DNA of 64,000 bases from Mucilaginibacter saanensis (GTDB lineage: Bacteria; Bacteroidota; Bacteroidia; Sphingobacteriales; Sphingobacteriaceae), in contig NZ_JACHBZ010000018.1 in the NCBI RefSeq assembly GCF_014200575.1, positions 65,707 through 129,706 of the forward strand, in the 5' to 3' direction. Both the position numbers and the translations under genes were made by a program. The notes below the pieces were generated by a model. It was not told where the DNA came from. It did not search any database and was given only the letters and a program-made list of their open reading frames with translations. This document shows positions 53,273 to 62,939 of the stretch, one piece after another (position 1 is the stretch's first letter; each line of letters starts with the position of its first letter).

Positions 53273-55495
53273 TTATGATGCTTTTTCAATTACTGAATCA
53301 AAGCGGTTAACAGCAGTTATGCCCTTAACCAGTTTTAAATTTTTTATCAGGTTTTCCAGGTGTTGCGTGTCATTAACGTAAACCATAAGCGAGCCTTCAA
53401 AAATTCCGTTATCACTATCAACCGTTATGGAGCGTATGTTCACTTTAAAATCCTGCGATATTACGGTAGTAAGTTTGTTGATCAGTCCAACATCATCAAT
53501 ACCGGTAATTCTTAAGCCGGTTAAAAAGGCAAGCTCCTGCTGGTTTGTCCACCGGGCTTTTACAATGCGGTAGCCATAGTTGGCCATCAGCTTGGCGGCG
53601 TTAGGGCAGTTGGTGCGGTGTATTTTAATACCATCGCTCACGGTAACAAAGCCAAACACGTCATCACCGGGGATAGGATTGCAGCAATTGGCCAGTTTGT
53701 AGTCAATTTTCTGCATATCCTCGCCAATAAGCAGCATGTCGCTGTCTTTGGTTTTGATATTGCGGAGCAGGCTATGTACCTGTTCCTGCTCAATTTTGTC
53801 CTGCGGTTTGTTCTCCACTATTTTTTCCGAAGCCTGGTAATCTTTCAGGTCCTTCATGTCAATAACGCCCTTGGCAATATTGTAAAAGAGGTCCTGAGTT
53901 GATCCCAGCTTAAAATAATAGCTCAGTTTGTGTATGTTTTCGGAATTGTAGGTGATTTTAAGCGATTTTAGTTTACGCTCCAATATTTCCTTGCCGTCCT
54001 CAGCTATTTTCCGTTTTTCTTCTTTTAAGGCCGATTTTATTTTGGCTTTTGCCTTTGCTGTAACTACAAAGTTTAACCAGTCTTCCTTGGGCGTTTGCTT
54101 GCCCGAGGTAATGATCTCCACCTGATCGCCGTTTTGGAGCTTATGGCTCAATGGTACCAGTTTGTGATTTACTTTGGCACCAATACAGCTGGCACCTACA
54201 TCGGTATGTATTTCAAAGGCAAAGTCAAGCGCCGTCGCATTTAAAGGAAGCTGTATCAGTGCGCCTTTTGGCGTAAAAATGAATATCTCATCGCTGAAAA
54301 GATTCATCTTAAAGTCATCAAGGAAATCAAGGGCATTGGAGTCGGGGTTTTTGAGCATATCCCTAACCTTTTGCACCCACTGATCAAGCCCGCTATCGGT
54401 TGATGATTCTTTGTATTTCCAATGCGCGGCAAAGCCCTTTTCGGCAATCTCATTCATGCGCTTGGTGCGTATCTGTACTTCAACCCATTGGCCGCGAGGC
54501 CCCATTACCGTGGTGTGTAATGATTCATACCCATTGGCTTTAGGCGATGATATCCAGTCGCGCAGCCTGTCAGGATTAGGGCGGTAAAGGTCGGTAACTA
54601 TAGAGTAAGCTTTCCAGCAATCGGCCTTTTCATTTTCAGGCGTGCTGTCCAGAATTATCCTGATGGCAAAAAGATCATACACCTCCTCAAACGGGATAGA
54701 TTTCTTCTTCATCTTGTTCCAGATGGAGTGGATAGATTTTGGCCGGCCAAACAGGTCGGCATCCAATCCCTGGCCTACCAGCACTTTTCTCACCGGTTCA
54801 ATAAAGTCGCGGATAAACTTTTCGCGTTCGGCTTTTTTCTCGTTTAACTTATTTTTAATAAACTGGTAAGTTTCGCGTTCCATGTATTTCATGGAAAGGT
54901 CCTCCAGCTCAGATTTTATGGTGTATAGTCCCAGCCGGTGTGCCAGAGGGGCATACAGGTAAACCGTTTCTGATGATAGTTTAAGTTGCTTATCGCGCGG
55001 CATAAACTCCATGGTACGCATGTTGTGCAGGCGGTCGGCCAGTTTAATGAGTATTACCCTAACATCATCAGCAAGGGTAAGCAGCATTTTACGGAAATTT
55101 TCGGCTTGTAAAGAGCTGTTGGTATCAAATACACCTGATATTTTGGTCAGTCCGTCAATGATCTTGGCTACCTTTTTGCCAAATTCCATCTCAATATCAT
55201 CCAGCGTCATGTTGGTATCTTCAACCACATCATGCAGGAGGGCACACACAATAGAGGTGGTACCCAGGCCAATTTCCTCAGCTGCTATCTGGGCAACGGC
55301 AATAGGGTGGTATATATACGGCTCGCCGCTTTTACGGCGCATATCCTTATGGCTTTCAAGGGCCATATCAAATGCTTTACGTATCATGCGTTTATCGCCC
55401 TTTTGCAAGGTTGATTTACAAGCACGCAGCAAAGCACGATATCTCTTTAATATCTCATTTTTTTCGGCTTCCAGATCAATCACTAACTCTTTCAT
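53273..55495 (-). CDS. RelA/SpoT-family (p)ppGpp synthetase/hydrolase
   Basis: A 740-residue long RSH protein: HD hydrolase with HDVVED at 88-93, synthetase domain (about 230-380, including ANGYESLHTTV), TGS domain (about 400-470, LPLNATALDFAFEIHTDVGA), zinc-finger/CC region and ACT domain at the end. The intact HD motif suggests a bifunctional enzyme. It controls the stringent response. Single gene on its own transcript. Confidence 0.93.
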   Translation of the reverse strand: MKELVIDLEAEKNEILKRYRALLRACKSTLQKGDKRMIRKAFDMALESHKDMRRKSGEPYIYHPIAVAQIAAEEIGLGTTSIVCALLHDVVEDTNMTLDDIEMEFGKKVAKIIDGLTKISGVFDTNSSLQAENFRKMLLTLADDVRVILIKLADRLHNMRTMEFMPRDKQLKLSSETVYLYAPLAHRLGLYTIKSELEDLSMKYMERETYQFIKNKLNEKKAEREKFIRDFIEPVRKVLVGQGLDADLFGRPKSIHSIWNKMKKKSIPFEEVYDLFAIRIILDSTPENEKADCWKAYSIVTDLYRPNPDRLRDWISSPKANGYESLHTTVMGPRGQWVEVQIRTKRMNEIAEKGFAAHWKYKESSTDSGLDQWVQKVRDMLKNPDSNALDFLDDFKMNLFSDEIFIFTPKGALIQLPLNATALDFAFEIHTDVGASCIGAKVNHKLVPLSHKLQNGDQVEIITSGKQTPKEDWLNFVVTAKAKAKIKSALKEEKRKIAEDGKEILERKLKSLKITYNSENIHKLSYYFKLGSTQDLFYNIAKGVIDMKDLKDYQASEKIVENKPQDKIEQEQVHSLLRNIKTKDSDMLLIGEDMQKIDYKLANCCNPIPGDDVFGFVTVSDGIKIHRTNCPNAAKLMANYGYRIVKARWTNQQELAFLTGLRITGIDDVGLINKLTTVISQDFKVNIRSITVDSDNGIFEGSLMVYVNDTQHLENLIKNLKLVKGITAVNRFDSVIEKAS

Positions 55496-55581
55496 ATGCT
55501 GATATTAATGGTATTACTTGATAAACTTGTAATTATAAACTATTATTACAGATTATATTAAAATACCACAAAAAATTGCTT

Positions 55582-55589
55582 TAATTTTG
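55582..55589 (+). promoter_or_regulatory. -7 box TAATTTTG of the DUF4294 gene
   Basis: A perfect TAnnTTTG box 14 bases before the ATG. Confidence 0.45.
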
Positions 55590-55603
55590 TATTAAGTAAA
55601 ATT

Positions 55604-56221
55604 ATGAAATTTATTGGTTTTCTGTTGTTGTTTTCTTGTTGCATCATGGGCACGCTAAGGGCCCAAACAGATAAACCTGCACCAGTAAGTTTAGGCAAAA
55701 ATGATACCATCAAAACGGCTATGACCGATCTTGACGGCGAATTGGTGCCATGGGTAGTTACACCCGAAGTTAAAATTGTTGATACCCGCATTTTTGCCAG
55801 CGATGCCGACCGTATGAATTACATGAGGTTAAGGTATAATGTGTTTAAAGTACTGCCGTACGCACGTTTTGCCGGGCAACGCTACCGCCAGTTGCAACGT
55901 GACCTGGCACTTACAGCCGACAAGCACAAGCAAAAAGAGCTGGTGGCGGCCTGTGAAACCGAAATAAAAACTTTGTTTAATAAGGAAATAAAAAATCTGA
56001 CAATTAGTCAGGGTGAGGTTTTGATAAAACTGATTGACCGTGAAACAGGTACTACCAGCTATACCATGGTTAAGGAACTTAAGGGTGGCTTTAAAGCCTT
56101 TATGTTTCAATCAGTAGCCAGTATATTTGGCCATAACCTAAAGGAAACCTACGACCCTGAAGAGCAGAAAGATATCGAGGCCATCCTAAAGCAGGCCGGA
56201 TATAATTCCACTAACTATTAA
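55604..56221 (+). CDS. DUF4294 exported protein
   Basis: A 205-residue protein with a signal peptide (1-23, ending LRAQ). The PWVVTPEVKIVDTRIFASDA region followed by RLRYNVFKVLPYARFAGQRY is diagnostic for DUF4294, an uncharacterised Bacteroidota family. The glutathione peroxidase gene begins 2 bases after it, so they are coupled. Confidence 0.8.
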   Translation: MKFIGFLLLFSCCIMGTLRAQTDKPAPVSLGKNDTIKTAMTDLDGELVPWVVTPEVKIVDTRIFASDADRMNYMRLRYNVFKVLPYARFAGQRYRQLQRDLALTADKHKQKELVAACETEIKTLFNKEIKNLTISQGEVLIKLIDRETGTTSYTMVKELKGGFKAFMFQSVASIFGHNLKETYDPEEQKDIEAILKQAGYNSTNY

Positions 56222-56223
56222 TA

Positions 56224-56727
56224 ATGGATAATAACAGTATCTACAAGTTTAACGTTCAAAAGTTAAACGGTGATGAGATTAACCTGTCTGCATATAGAGA
56301 TAAAGTAATTTTGGTAGTAAATACCGCCTCCCAGTGTGGTTTTACTCCTCAGCTTAAAGAATTAGCCGCGCTAAAAGAGCAGTTTAAGGACAAAGATTTT
56401 GAAATACTGGCCTTCCCGTCAAATGATTTTGGGGGGCAGGAACCCCTGGAAGGTGCTGCCATAGCAAGCTTTTGTGAAAACGCTGGCGCCGGCAATTTTC
56501 CGGTATTTGATAAAATACGGGTTCGCGGACCTTATGCACATCCCTTGTATCAGTTTTTTGCCAATAAAAAAGATAATGGCCGCCTTAAATCCGTACCGAG
56601 GTGGAACTTCCACAAGTTTTTAATTGACAAGACGGGTCACGTAACTGATTTTTATTATCCTTTTACCAAGCCTACATCCTCAAAAATCAGGAAAAAGATT
56701 GAGCGCCTTTTAACAGCCGCTCACTAA
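56224..56727 (+). CDS. Glutathione peroxidase family protein
   Basis: A 167-residue thiol peroxidase with Cys38 in the motif VNTASQCGFTPQ; a Trp-Asn pair (PRWNFHKFLID) completes the active site. It lacks selenocysteine. Such bacterial enzymes usually draw on thioredoxin rather than glutathione, and the neighbouring BshB1 gene suggests a bacillithiol-based redox context. Removes hydroperoxides, cytoplasmic (no signal peptide). Confidence 0.9.
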   Translation: MDNNSIYKFNVQKLNGDEINLSAYRDKVILVVNTASQCGFTPQLKELAALKEQFKDKDFEILAFPSNDFGGQEPLEGAAIASFCENAGAGNFPVFDKIRVRGPYAHPLYQFFANKKDNGRLKSVPRWNFHKFLIDKTGHVTDFYYPFTKPTSSKIRKKIERLLTAAH

Positions 56728-56743
56728 TTTCATACACAAATTT

Positions 56744-57469
56744 ATGCTTAAGTTAGATATATTAGTTTTATCGGTTCATCCCGACGATGCCGAATTGGGG
56801 TGCTCAGGCACTGTTTTAAAACATATTGCTATGGGTAATAAGGTTGGTTTTGTTGACCTTACCCGTGGTGAATTAGGTACCCGCGGCTCGGCCGAAATTA
56901 GGGAGCAGGAGGCCACTGCTTCGGCAAAAATATTAGGACTTGCCGTAAGAGAGAACCTGGAACTGCCTGATGGCTTTTTTGAAAACAGCAAGGAGTATCA
57001 ATTAAAGGTGATAGCTGCCATACGCAAATATCAGCCTGCTATTATAATCACCAATGCCTATCATGACAGGCACCCTGATCATGGCCGCGCCAATGAACTG
57101 GTTGAGGCGTCGGCTTTTTTGGCTGGTCTGCGTAAAATTGAAACCTACGATGATCAAGGCGAACTACAGGAAGCATGGCGTCCACAGCATGTTTTGCATT
57201 TTATACAGGATAATTACATCAGGCCGGATATACTGATTGATATTACCGATTACTGGGATAAAAAGATTGAAAGTATATATGCGTTTGGTTCGCAGTTTTA
57301 TAACCCCAGTTGGGAAGGTGAGCCGCAAACCTATATTTCATCGCCCGAGTTTATTAATGTGGTTGCTGCCCGTGCCAGTGAATTTGGTAAAAGTATACAG
57401 GTAAAGTATGCCGAAGGGTTTACCAGTCGTAAAATTTTAGGCGTGGATAATTTATTTAATTTAAAATAA
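56744..57469 (+). CDS. bshB1: Bacillithiol biosynthesis deacetylase BshB1
   Basis: A 241-residue PIG-L family zinc deacetylase that removes the acetyl from GlcNAc-malate. HPDDAELGCSGT at 12-23 and HDRHPDHGRA supply zinc ligands, and GELGTRGSAEIRE is typical of BshB1. This predicts bacillithiol as the low-molecular-weight thiol. Next to the glutathione peroxidase with a 16-base gap. Confidence 0.9.
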   Translation: MLKLDILVLSVHPDDAELGCSGTVLKHIAMGNKVGFVDLTRGELGTRGSAEIREQEATASAKILGLAVRENLELPDGFFENSKEYQLKVIAAIRKYQPAIIITNAYHDRHPDHGRANELVEASAFLAGLRKIETYDDQGELQEAWRPQHVLHFIQDNYIRPDILIDITDYWDKKIESIYAFGSQFYNPSWEGEPQTYISSPEFINVVAARASEFGKSIQVKYAEGFTSRKILGVDNLFNLK

Positions 57470-57482
57470 TATATAGTTTAAC

Positions 57483-57533
57483 TATTAATAAATAAGCCGC
57501 AGGTTATTACAACCTGCGGCTTATTTATTAATA
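57483..57533. terminator. Bidirectional terminator after bshB1
   Basis: A 23-bp perfect stem, central GC-rich AAGCCGCAGGTT with AACCTGCGGCTT, loop ATTAC. It lies between convergent genes. Confidence 0.9.
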
Positions 57534-57548
57534 TGAAGTAGCTTAATG

Positions 57549-57986
57549 TTAGGCTTTTATATATTCAAAGCGGTTGTTTTCATTGCTTCTTTCTCTTCTT
57601 AATTTATTTTCATTGGCAAGCTTTAACAGCACGCCTGATAGCTCAGAAGTTTTAAAATCAGAATCAAATTGATCTTTACAGTAGTTAGCAATTGATGATA
57701 TAGAACGCGTTACGTCAAAGAAATCTGAATTTAATAACTGGTTCAGAATTTTCGTAGCACCTGGCTTTTTACGGCCTAATGCAGCGAAATTATCATCTTC
57801 TGAGCGTGTTCTGCGCCCTTTTTTATTGAATATTTCTGATCCGTCGGCATCCACTTTTTCGGATTCAATCATTACATCCAATAATCTGTCAATAATCCTA
57901 ACCTGCACGGCTTCGGATTGGAACGAGTTAACAACCTCAGCTACTTCAACAAGTTGTTTTTTTAATTTCTCTATGTGTTTGCTCAT
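57549..57986 (-). CDS. Hypothetical protein, 145 residues
   Basis: A charged, helical, soluble protein. A coiled-coil-like start (KHIEKLKKQLVEVAEVVNSF) leads to a Lys/Arg-rich middle (NKKGRRTRSEDDN) and a C-terminal stretch (EFKTSELSGVLL-type with FDSDFKTSELSGVLLKLA) that has winged-helix character. No family recognised; a DNA- or protein-binding role is conceivable only by inference. Confidence 0.6.
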   Translation of the reverse strand: MSKHIEKLKKQLVEVAEVVNSFQSEAVQVRIIDRLLDVMIESEKVDADGSEIFNKKGRRTRSEDDNFAALGRKKPGATKILNQLLNSDFFDVTRSISSIANYCKDQFDSDFKTSELSGVLLKLANENKLRRERSNENNRFEYIKA

Positions 57987-58227
57987 GGCGTAAAAAAAGA
58001 ATTGATTTGTAATTACTTTAAAAGGGGGATACTACAAATCTACTCTGAATAATAATTAAAAATATAGCGTATTTTGGTTAAAAAATAGTATATATTAATA
58101 TTTTACACCGTTTAGTGCTGTTAAAGTACCATTTGCACTTACCAAAACAGCCCCATGAGCATATTAAATATTGAAACTATGGCTTTAGTGGAATAACTAA
58201 TTTGCTTTTAGCGATATTATTGGGTTA

Positions 58228-59559
58228 TTATAGAGTGCGTGATATTTTTTCAAGCATGTCCAAACCTACGTCTATATGGCTTTTTTCAATGATCAATGCC
58301 GGCCTGAAACGTACACTCTTTTCGCCGCAGCCCAGGTACATGATATTATTTTCAAAACCCTGTTTAATAAACATATCGCGCTTGTTTTTATCAGGAAAAT
58401 CAAATGCAGTAAGCAGTCCTTTGCCGCGTACGTTGCTTATTACTGGTAGTCTTTCAGCAATGTCATTGAGTTGACTTTGCAGGTATTCGCCCATTTCAGC
58501 TGCATTATTACACAGGTTATCTTCTTCAATAATATCCATGATTTTTGATGAACGTACCATATCAACCAGGCTGCCGCCCCAGGTTGAGTTAATGCGCGAT
58601 GATACCCTAAAAACATTATTCTCCACTTCATCAACACGGTTGCTCGCCAATATTCCGCATACTTGCATTTTTTTGCCAAATGCCAGAATATCCGGGCGCG
58701 CTTTTGGGCCAAAATGTTCATGGCACCAAAATTTGCCGGTAAGGCCTACGCCGGTTTGCACCTCATCATATATGAGCATGGCTTCGTACTCGTCGGCAAG
58801 CTCCCGCAGCTTCTCCAAAAATTCCTTGCGTACATGGTTGTCGCCTCCTTCTGATTGTATGGGCTCAATAATAATGGCGCATATATCATCCTTGTTTTCG
58901 GCAAAGGCAGTCCTGATCTGGGTAATGGACAATTGTTCGCGCTGCAGCAGGTCGTCATGGTTACTATCGCTATACGGAAAATTCATATAGGGTACAGATA
59001 CGCGGGGCCAGTCAAACTTAGCAAACCATTTGGTTTTATTGGGCAGGGTATTGGTCAAGCTTAAGGTATAGCCCGAGCGGCCATGAAAAGCATGCTCAAA
59101 ATGCAGCACTTTGTGGCCTTTTTCTTTGGTATAGCCCCGGGCAAAGTTTTTCTGTACTTTCCAGTCCATGGCTACTTTAAGCGCATTTTCAATAGCTAAT
59201 GAGCCGCCTGCAATAAAAAAGGCATGCGGCAGGTAATCGGGTATGCCAACCCGCCCAAAGGTTTCCACAAATTGGGCGTATTGGGTAGTGTATATATCTG
59301 AGTTTGAGGGGTTGGTTAAAGCCGCCAGCATCAGGTTTTTCTTAAACTCTTCGTCGTTCACCATTTTGGGGTGATTGTAACCAAGCGGTACCGAAGCAAA
59401 GCAGGTAAAAAAGTCAAGCAGTGTCCGGTTATATTTAGCATCGTAAATATAAACACCCTTACTTTTTTCCATGTCAAAAGTGAGGTCGAAGCCATCGGCC
59501 AGTACGTGCTTCTGTAAGGAAGCCTGCACGTTTTCGGGAGAAACAAGTAGGTTGTACAT
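58228..59559 (-). CDS. lat: L-lysine 6-transaminase
   Basis: A 443-residue class III PLP aminotransferase. HFEHAFHGRSGYTLSLTNTL and the PLP-lysine segment DILAFGKKMQVCGI resemble lysine epsilon-aminotransferase, which moves the 6-amino group to 2-oxoglutarate. Length and the N-terminal SPENVQASLQKHVLADGFD agree. Starts lysine breakdown or piperideine formation. No partner pathway gene is adjacent. Confidence 0.85.
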   Translation of the reverse strand: MYNLLVSPENVQASLQKHVLADGFDLTFDMEKSKGVYIYDAKYNRTLLDFFTCFASVPLGYNHPKMVNDEEFKKNLMLAALTNPSNSDIYTTQYAQFVETFGRVGIPDYLPHAFFIAGGSLAIENALKVAMDWKVQKNFARGYTKEKGHKVLHFEHAFHGRSGYTLSLTNTLPNKTKWFAKFDWPRVSVPYMNFPYSDSNHDDLLQREQLSITQIRTAFAENKDDICAIIIEPIQSEGGDNHVRKEFLEKLRELADEYEAMLIYDEVQTGVGLTGKFWCHEHFGPKARPDILAFGKKMQVCGILASNRVDEVENNVFRVSSRINSTWGGSLVDMVRSSKIMDIIEEDNLCNNAAEMGEYLQSQLNDIAERLPVISNVRGKGLLTAFDFPDKNKRDMFIKQGFENNIMYLGCGEKSVRFRPALIIEKSHIDVGLDMLEKISRTL

Positions 59560-59575
59560 ATAAATCTGGTTTATA

Positions 59576-59583
59576 CAAATCTA
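59576..59583 (-). promoter_or_regulatory. -7 box TAGATTTG of lat
   Basis: A perfect TAnnTTTG on the minus strand 16 bases before the lat ATG. Confidence 0.45.
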
Positions 59584-59633
59584 CTAAAAAGGCCTCAAAA
59601 ATAAAATTTAGGCGGTTTTTGAACCGATTAGTG

Positions 59634-59668
59634 AAAAAGTAACTTTAAATTGTTTAAAGTTACTTTTT
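59634..59668 (-). terminator. Hairpin after the ACC deaminase-like gene
   Basis: A 16-bp perfect stem (AAAAAGTAACTTTAAA with its complement) and a 3-base loop. On the minus strand it lies after the ACC deaminase-like gene and ends in five T. Confidence 0.7.
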
Positions 59669-59757
59669 GTACCGAAGCTTAAAATAGTATAGGTTGCTGG
59701 TGTGTAAGTTTTAAATACGAGGACTTCCAAATGCTGCGTAAAAAGGTGAATTTTGAC

Positions 59758-60648
59758 TCAGACAAACCTGTCCTTCATCCCCAATAGCCCCCAGATGCCG
59801 CCGCTGTGGATGGCCAGTATGCGGCTGCCGGGTTTAAAATTATTTTTGGCTATCAGATCATATAAGGCATACATCATTTTACCGGTATAAACCGGCTCAA
59901 TTACAATGCCTGTTGCGGCTACAAATTGTTTTATAAAATCAATCAGTTCATCAGTGGCTTTGCCGTAGCCGCCAAAATGGTAATCGGTATGCAGGTCATA
60001 ATTGGCAGGGGCGGTCAAAAAATGGTCAATCTCCTCTTTGATAAAACTACCATTTTTAAATACAGGTATGGCATTAAACCGGGTTTTAAGCTGGTGTTTG
60101 GTTAAACCATTAATAATACCAGCTGCAGTGGTGCCCGTACCGCAGGCACAAAAAATATGATCGTAGGTTTCGGTAAGCTCATCAATCAGCTCGCTGCAAC
60201 CCAAAGCTCCATCGGCAGATGCGCCGCCTTCGCCAATAAAAAAAGCATCCTCATTATCCCCGAAATATTTACTGAAAAGGGCAGGTTTATCGCGGTAGCT
60301 GTCACGATCTGTAAATATCAGCTGCATACCATGAAGTTTGCATAAAAACAGGGTGTTGTTGTCCACGGCCTCGCCGCGCACTATACCCGTAGCTTTAAAG
60401 CCGAAACGGGCCGCCGCCGCGGCCGTGGCCAATAAGTGGTTAGAATAAGCACCGCCAAAAGTTACCAGCAGGTTTTTGTGCTTTGCCTGGGCATTTTTGA
60501 GCAGGTATTTGAGTTTGCGCCATTTGTTGCCTGATATCATGGGGTGTATCAGATCGTCACGCTTTAAAAAAACTTTTACGCCGTGTTCATCAAACAGCGG
60601 GTTGCTGATAGGCTGAACCGGACTAAAAATTTCGAGATCAATATTCAT
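59758..60648 (-). CDS. ACC deaminase / D-cysteine desulfhydrase-like protein
   Basis: A 296-residue fold-type II PLP enzyme. Lys42 in SGNKWRKLKYLL is the likely PLP lysine, with VTFGGAYSNHLLATAAAAAR and the C-terminal HSGGIWGLLG binding phosphate and PLP. The family includes ACC deaminase and D-cysteine desulfhydrase; which one applies here cannot be told from sequence alone. Confidence 0.85.
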   Translation of the reverse strand: MNIDLEIFSPVQPISNPLFDEHGVKVFLKRDDLIHPMISGNKWRKLKYLLKNAQAKHKNLLVTFGGAYSNHLLATAAAAARFGFKATGIVRGEAVDNNTLFLCKLHGMQLIFTDRDSYRDKPALFSKYFGDNEDAFFIGEGGASADGALGCSELIDELTETYDHIFCACGTGTTAAGIINGLTKHQLKTRFNAIPVFKNGSFIKEEIDHFLTAPANYDLHTDYHFGGYGKATDELIDFIKQFVAATGIVIEPVYTGKMMYALYDLIAKNNFKPGSRILAIHSGGIWGLLGMKDRFV

Positions 60649-60657
60649 TATTTAGTA

Positions 60658-60741
60658 TCAAGATATTAGTATCAAGTATCAAGACATCTTTGCAGATGCC
60701 AAACTATCTAAAAATCCTGATACTTGATACTAATATCTTGA
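60658..60741. repeat. 24-bp inverted repeat before the RluA-family gene
   Basis: TCAAGATATTAGTATCAAGTATCA and its exact reverse complement, enclosing a smaller hairpin CATCT-TTGC-AGATG. It occupies the divergent spacer and is built of words like those in other spacers of the window. Confidence 0.8.
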
Positions 60742-60770
60742 CACTATCTTAACCTACCACAAAAAACAAT

Positions 60771-60778
60771 TACTTTTG
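60771..60778 (+). promoter_or_regulatory. -7 box TACTTTTG of the RluA-family gene
   Basis: A perfect TAnnTTTG box 8 bases before the ATG, predicting a leaderless mRNA. Confidence 0.5.
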
Positions 60779-60785
60779 CCCTCAA

Positions 60786-61844
60786 ATGGCAGACGATACC
60801 GAGCTTATAGAGCAGGAAGAACAGGATTTGTATGAACACTTACGCATTGTGGTTGACAAAGGGCAATCCCTGCTGCGTATTGATAAATTTTTAATGCACC
60901 GGGTTGAGAATGCCTCGCGCAACCGCATCCAGAACGCTATTGAGCTGGGTAATGTGCTGGTGAACGATAAGCCCATTAAATCAAGTTACCGGGTTAAACC
61001 ACTTGATATAATATCAGTAGTATTGCCGCATCCGCCCCGGGATACCGAAGTTTATCCCGAGGATTTGCCCATTAACGTTGTTTATGAAGATAACGATGTG
61101 CTGGTGGTTGATAAAGCCGCCGGTATGGTAGTGCATCCGGGTTATAATAACTATACCGGTACGTTGGTTAACGCGTTGGTCTTTCATTTTCAGCAATTAC
61201 CTACGCTGCCGGGTAATGATGGCCGGCCGGGTTTGGTGCACCGTATTGATAAAGATACTTCTGGTTTGTTGCTGATCAGCAAGAATGAGCGCTCTATGAG
61301 CTGGCTTGCCAGGCAATTTTTTGACCACACCATTACCCGAAAATATATTGCCCTGGTTTGGGGCGACCTGGAGCAGGATGGCACGGTAACCGGCTATATA
61401 GGACGTAGTGTAAACGATAGGAGGGTAATGTCGATATATGATGATCCGGAGAAGGGAAAGTGGTCTGTAACGCATTATAAGGTGCTTGAGCGTATGAATT
61501 ATGTTACCCTGATTGAATGTCAGCTTGAAACCGGCCGTACCCACCAGATCAGGGCGCACATGCGCCATATAGGGCACCCCTTGTTTAGTGATGCTACCTA
61601 TGGCGGCGACAAAATTTTGAAGGGTACCGTGTTTAGCAAATACAAACAGTTTGTTGAAAATTGTTTTGAACTAATGCCCCGCCAGGCCCTGCATGCGCAA
61701 ACATTGGGCTTTTTACACCCTACGTTAAAAAAACAAATTGCCTTTGAATCTCCGCTGCCATCTGACTTTGAAGCGGTGCTGCAAAAATGGCGTAAATATA
61801 CATCGGCTGGCAATCAGGCAAATGGATATACCGAAGAAGTTTAA
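60786..61844 (+). CDS. RluA/RluD-family pseudouridine synthase
   Basis: A 352-residue RNA-modification enzyme. S4 RNA-binding domain at 29-75, catalytic domain with Asp155 in HRIDKDTSG (152-160), and the C-terminal GRTHQIRAHMRHIGHPL. The S4 + catalytic layout is that of RluD, which modifies helix 69 of 23S rRNA; other RluA family members remain possible. Confidence 0.93.
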   Translation: MADDTELIEQEEQDLYEHLRIVVDKGQSLLRIDKFLMHRVENASRNRIQNAIELGNVLVNDKPIKSSYRVKPLDIISVVLPHPPRDTEVYPEDLPINVVYEDNDVLVVDKAAGMVVHPGYNNYTGTLVNALVFHFQQLPTLPGNDGRPGLVHRIDKDTSGLLLISKNERSMSWLARQFFDHTITRKYIALVWGDLEQDGTVTGYIGRSVNDRRVMSIYDDPEKGKWSVTHYKVLERMNYVTLIECQLETGRTHQIRAHMRHIGHPLFSDATYGGDKILKGTVFSKYKQFVENCFELMPRQALHAQTLGFLHPTLKKQIAFESPLPSDFEAVLQKWRKYTSAGNQANGYTEEV

Positions 61845-61990
61845 CTGACAGGTTGTAAGATATAAGCATGATTTTTGCATAGCAGATAAGCATTTGATCA
61901 ATTTTAAAAAGCGCAGCATTTATATACCTTGAAAAAACTAATCCGAATTAAAAATCTGCAATTTTGCATACCCGAAATCTGCACGTCCAA

Positions 61991-62827
61991 ATGATGTCCG
62001 TTTTTATTAATTTTAATGGAGAAATATTACCAGCCGACAGCAAGCTGCTTACTATAGCCAACCGGGCTTTTAAGTATGGTGATGGCTTGTTTGAAAGTAT
62101 GCGTTTGATGAAGGGGCAGCTCAAATTTGCCGATCTGCATGCCGACCGCCTGCAGCGCGGTATGAAAGCCCTGAAAATTGATGGCTACTCGCAAATGGAT
62201 ACCTGGTTTTTGAAGGATATTGTGGAGGAGCTGGCCAAAAGAAACAAAGTAAAACATGGCCGCTTGCGCCTTACTGTTTACCGGGATGCCGAAGGGTTGT
62301 ATACGCCATCGCAAAATAAAATGGGTTATTGCCTTGAGCTTACCTCATCTGATGAACCCCGCTATTTTCTGAACGACAAGGGTTTGATCATGGATGTTTT
62401 TACGGAGCTGCCCAAGCCCTCCAATTATTTGTCGAACATTAAAACCTGCAATTCACTCATATACGTAATGGCGGGTATTTATAAAACCCAAAATAAGCTT
62501 GATGATGTATTTCTACTAAATCAGAGTGGTTTTTTGTGCGAGGCAAGCAGCTCTAATATATTTATTTACTATCAGAACCATTTATACACGCCTGCCTTAA
62601 GCGAAGGCTGTGTTGAAGGGGTAATGCGCCAGGTAGTAATAAAACTGGCCCAGGAAAATAACATTGAAGTGACCGAGGCCCAGATAAATCCCGATATTTT
62701 ATATGAAGCGGATGAAGTGTTTTTAACTAATGCCACCCGCGGTATACAAACCGTAATGGGCTTTGGCGTAAGACGCTATTTTAACCGTATCAGCAAGGTG
62801 TTGATGGATGGGTTGAATAATTTGTAA
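61991..62827 (+). CDS. Class IV aminotransferase (branched-chain or aminodeoxychorismate lyase-like)
   Basis: A 278-residue fold-type IV PLP enzyme, counted from ATG 61991; an upstream TTG at 61964 would add nine residues that look unlike the family. FKYGDGLFESMRLMKGQL and the LSNIKTCNSLIYVMAGIY region carrying the PLP lysine, then CEASSSNIFI and CVEGVMRQVV are typical. It could be an aminotransferase for branched-chain amino acids or a PabC-type lyase partner of the PabB at 44766; evidence is insufficient to choose. Confidence 0.85.
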   Translation: MMSVFINFNGEILPADSKLLTIANRAFKYGDGLFESMRLMKGQLKFADLHADRLQRGMKALKIDGYSQMDTWFLKDIVEELAKRNKVKHGRLRLTVYRDAEGLYTPSQNKMGYCLELTSSDEPRYFLNDKGLIMDVFTELPKPSNYLSNIKTCNSLIYVMAGIYKTQNKLDDVFLLNQSGFLCEASSSNIFIYYQNHLYTPALSEGCVEGVMRQVVIKLAQENNIEVTEAQINPDILYEADEVFLTNATRGIQTVMGFGVRRYFNRISKVLMDGLNNL

Positions 62828-62850
62828 GCGGCTGCACTTTCAATTAATTT

Positions 62851-62927
62851 GTCATGCTGAGCGCAGTGAAGCATCTGTTTACAATGTGCACAGTTCTTGA
62901 ATAGATCCTTCGTTCCTCAGGATGACA
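62851..62927 (+). repeat. GTCATGCTGAGC dispersed palindromic repeat, copy 1
   Basis: Starts GTCATGCTGAGCGCAGTGAAGC and ends AGATCCTTCGTTCCTCAGGATGAC, ends in near-inverted complement. A word of this kind is widespread in bacterial intergenic regions. Copy 2 is at 63841. Confidence 0.75.
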
Positions 62928-62939
62928 AACCTTCAAATA

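Noticed and set aside
53618..55502. Plus-strand open frames across relA/spoT
   Set aside because: All are antisense to a clear RSH protein and show no independent start signals or family resemblance.
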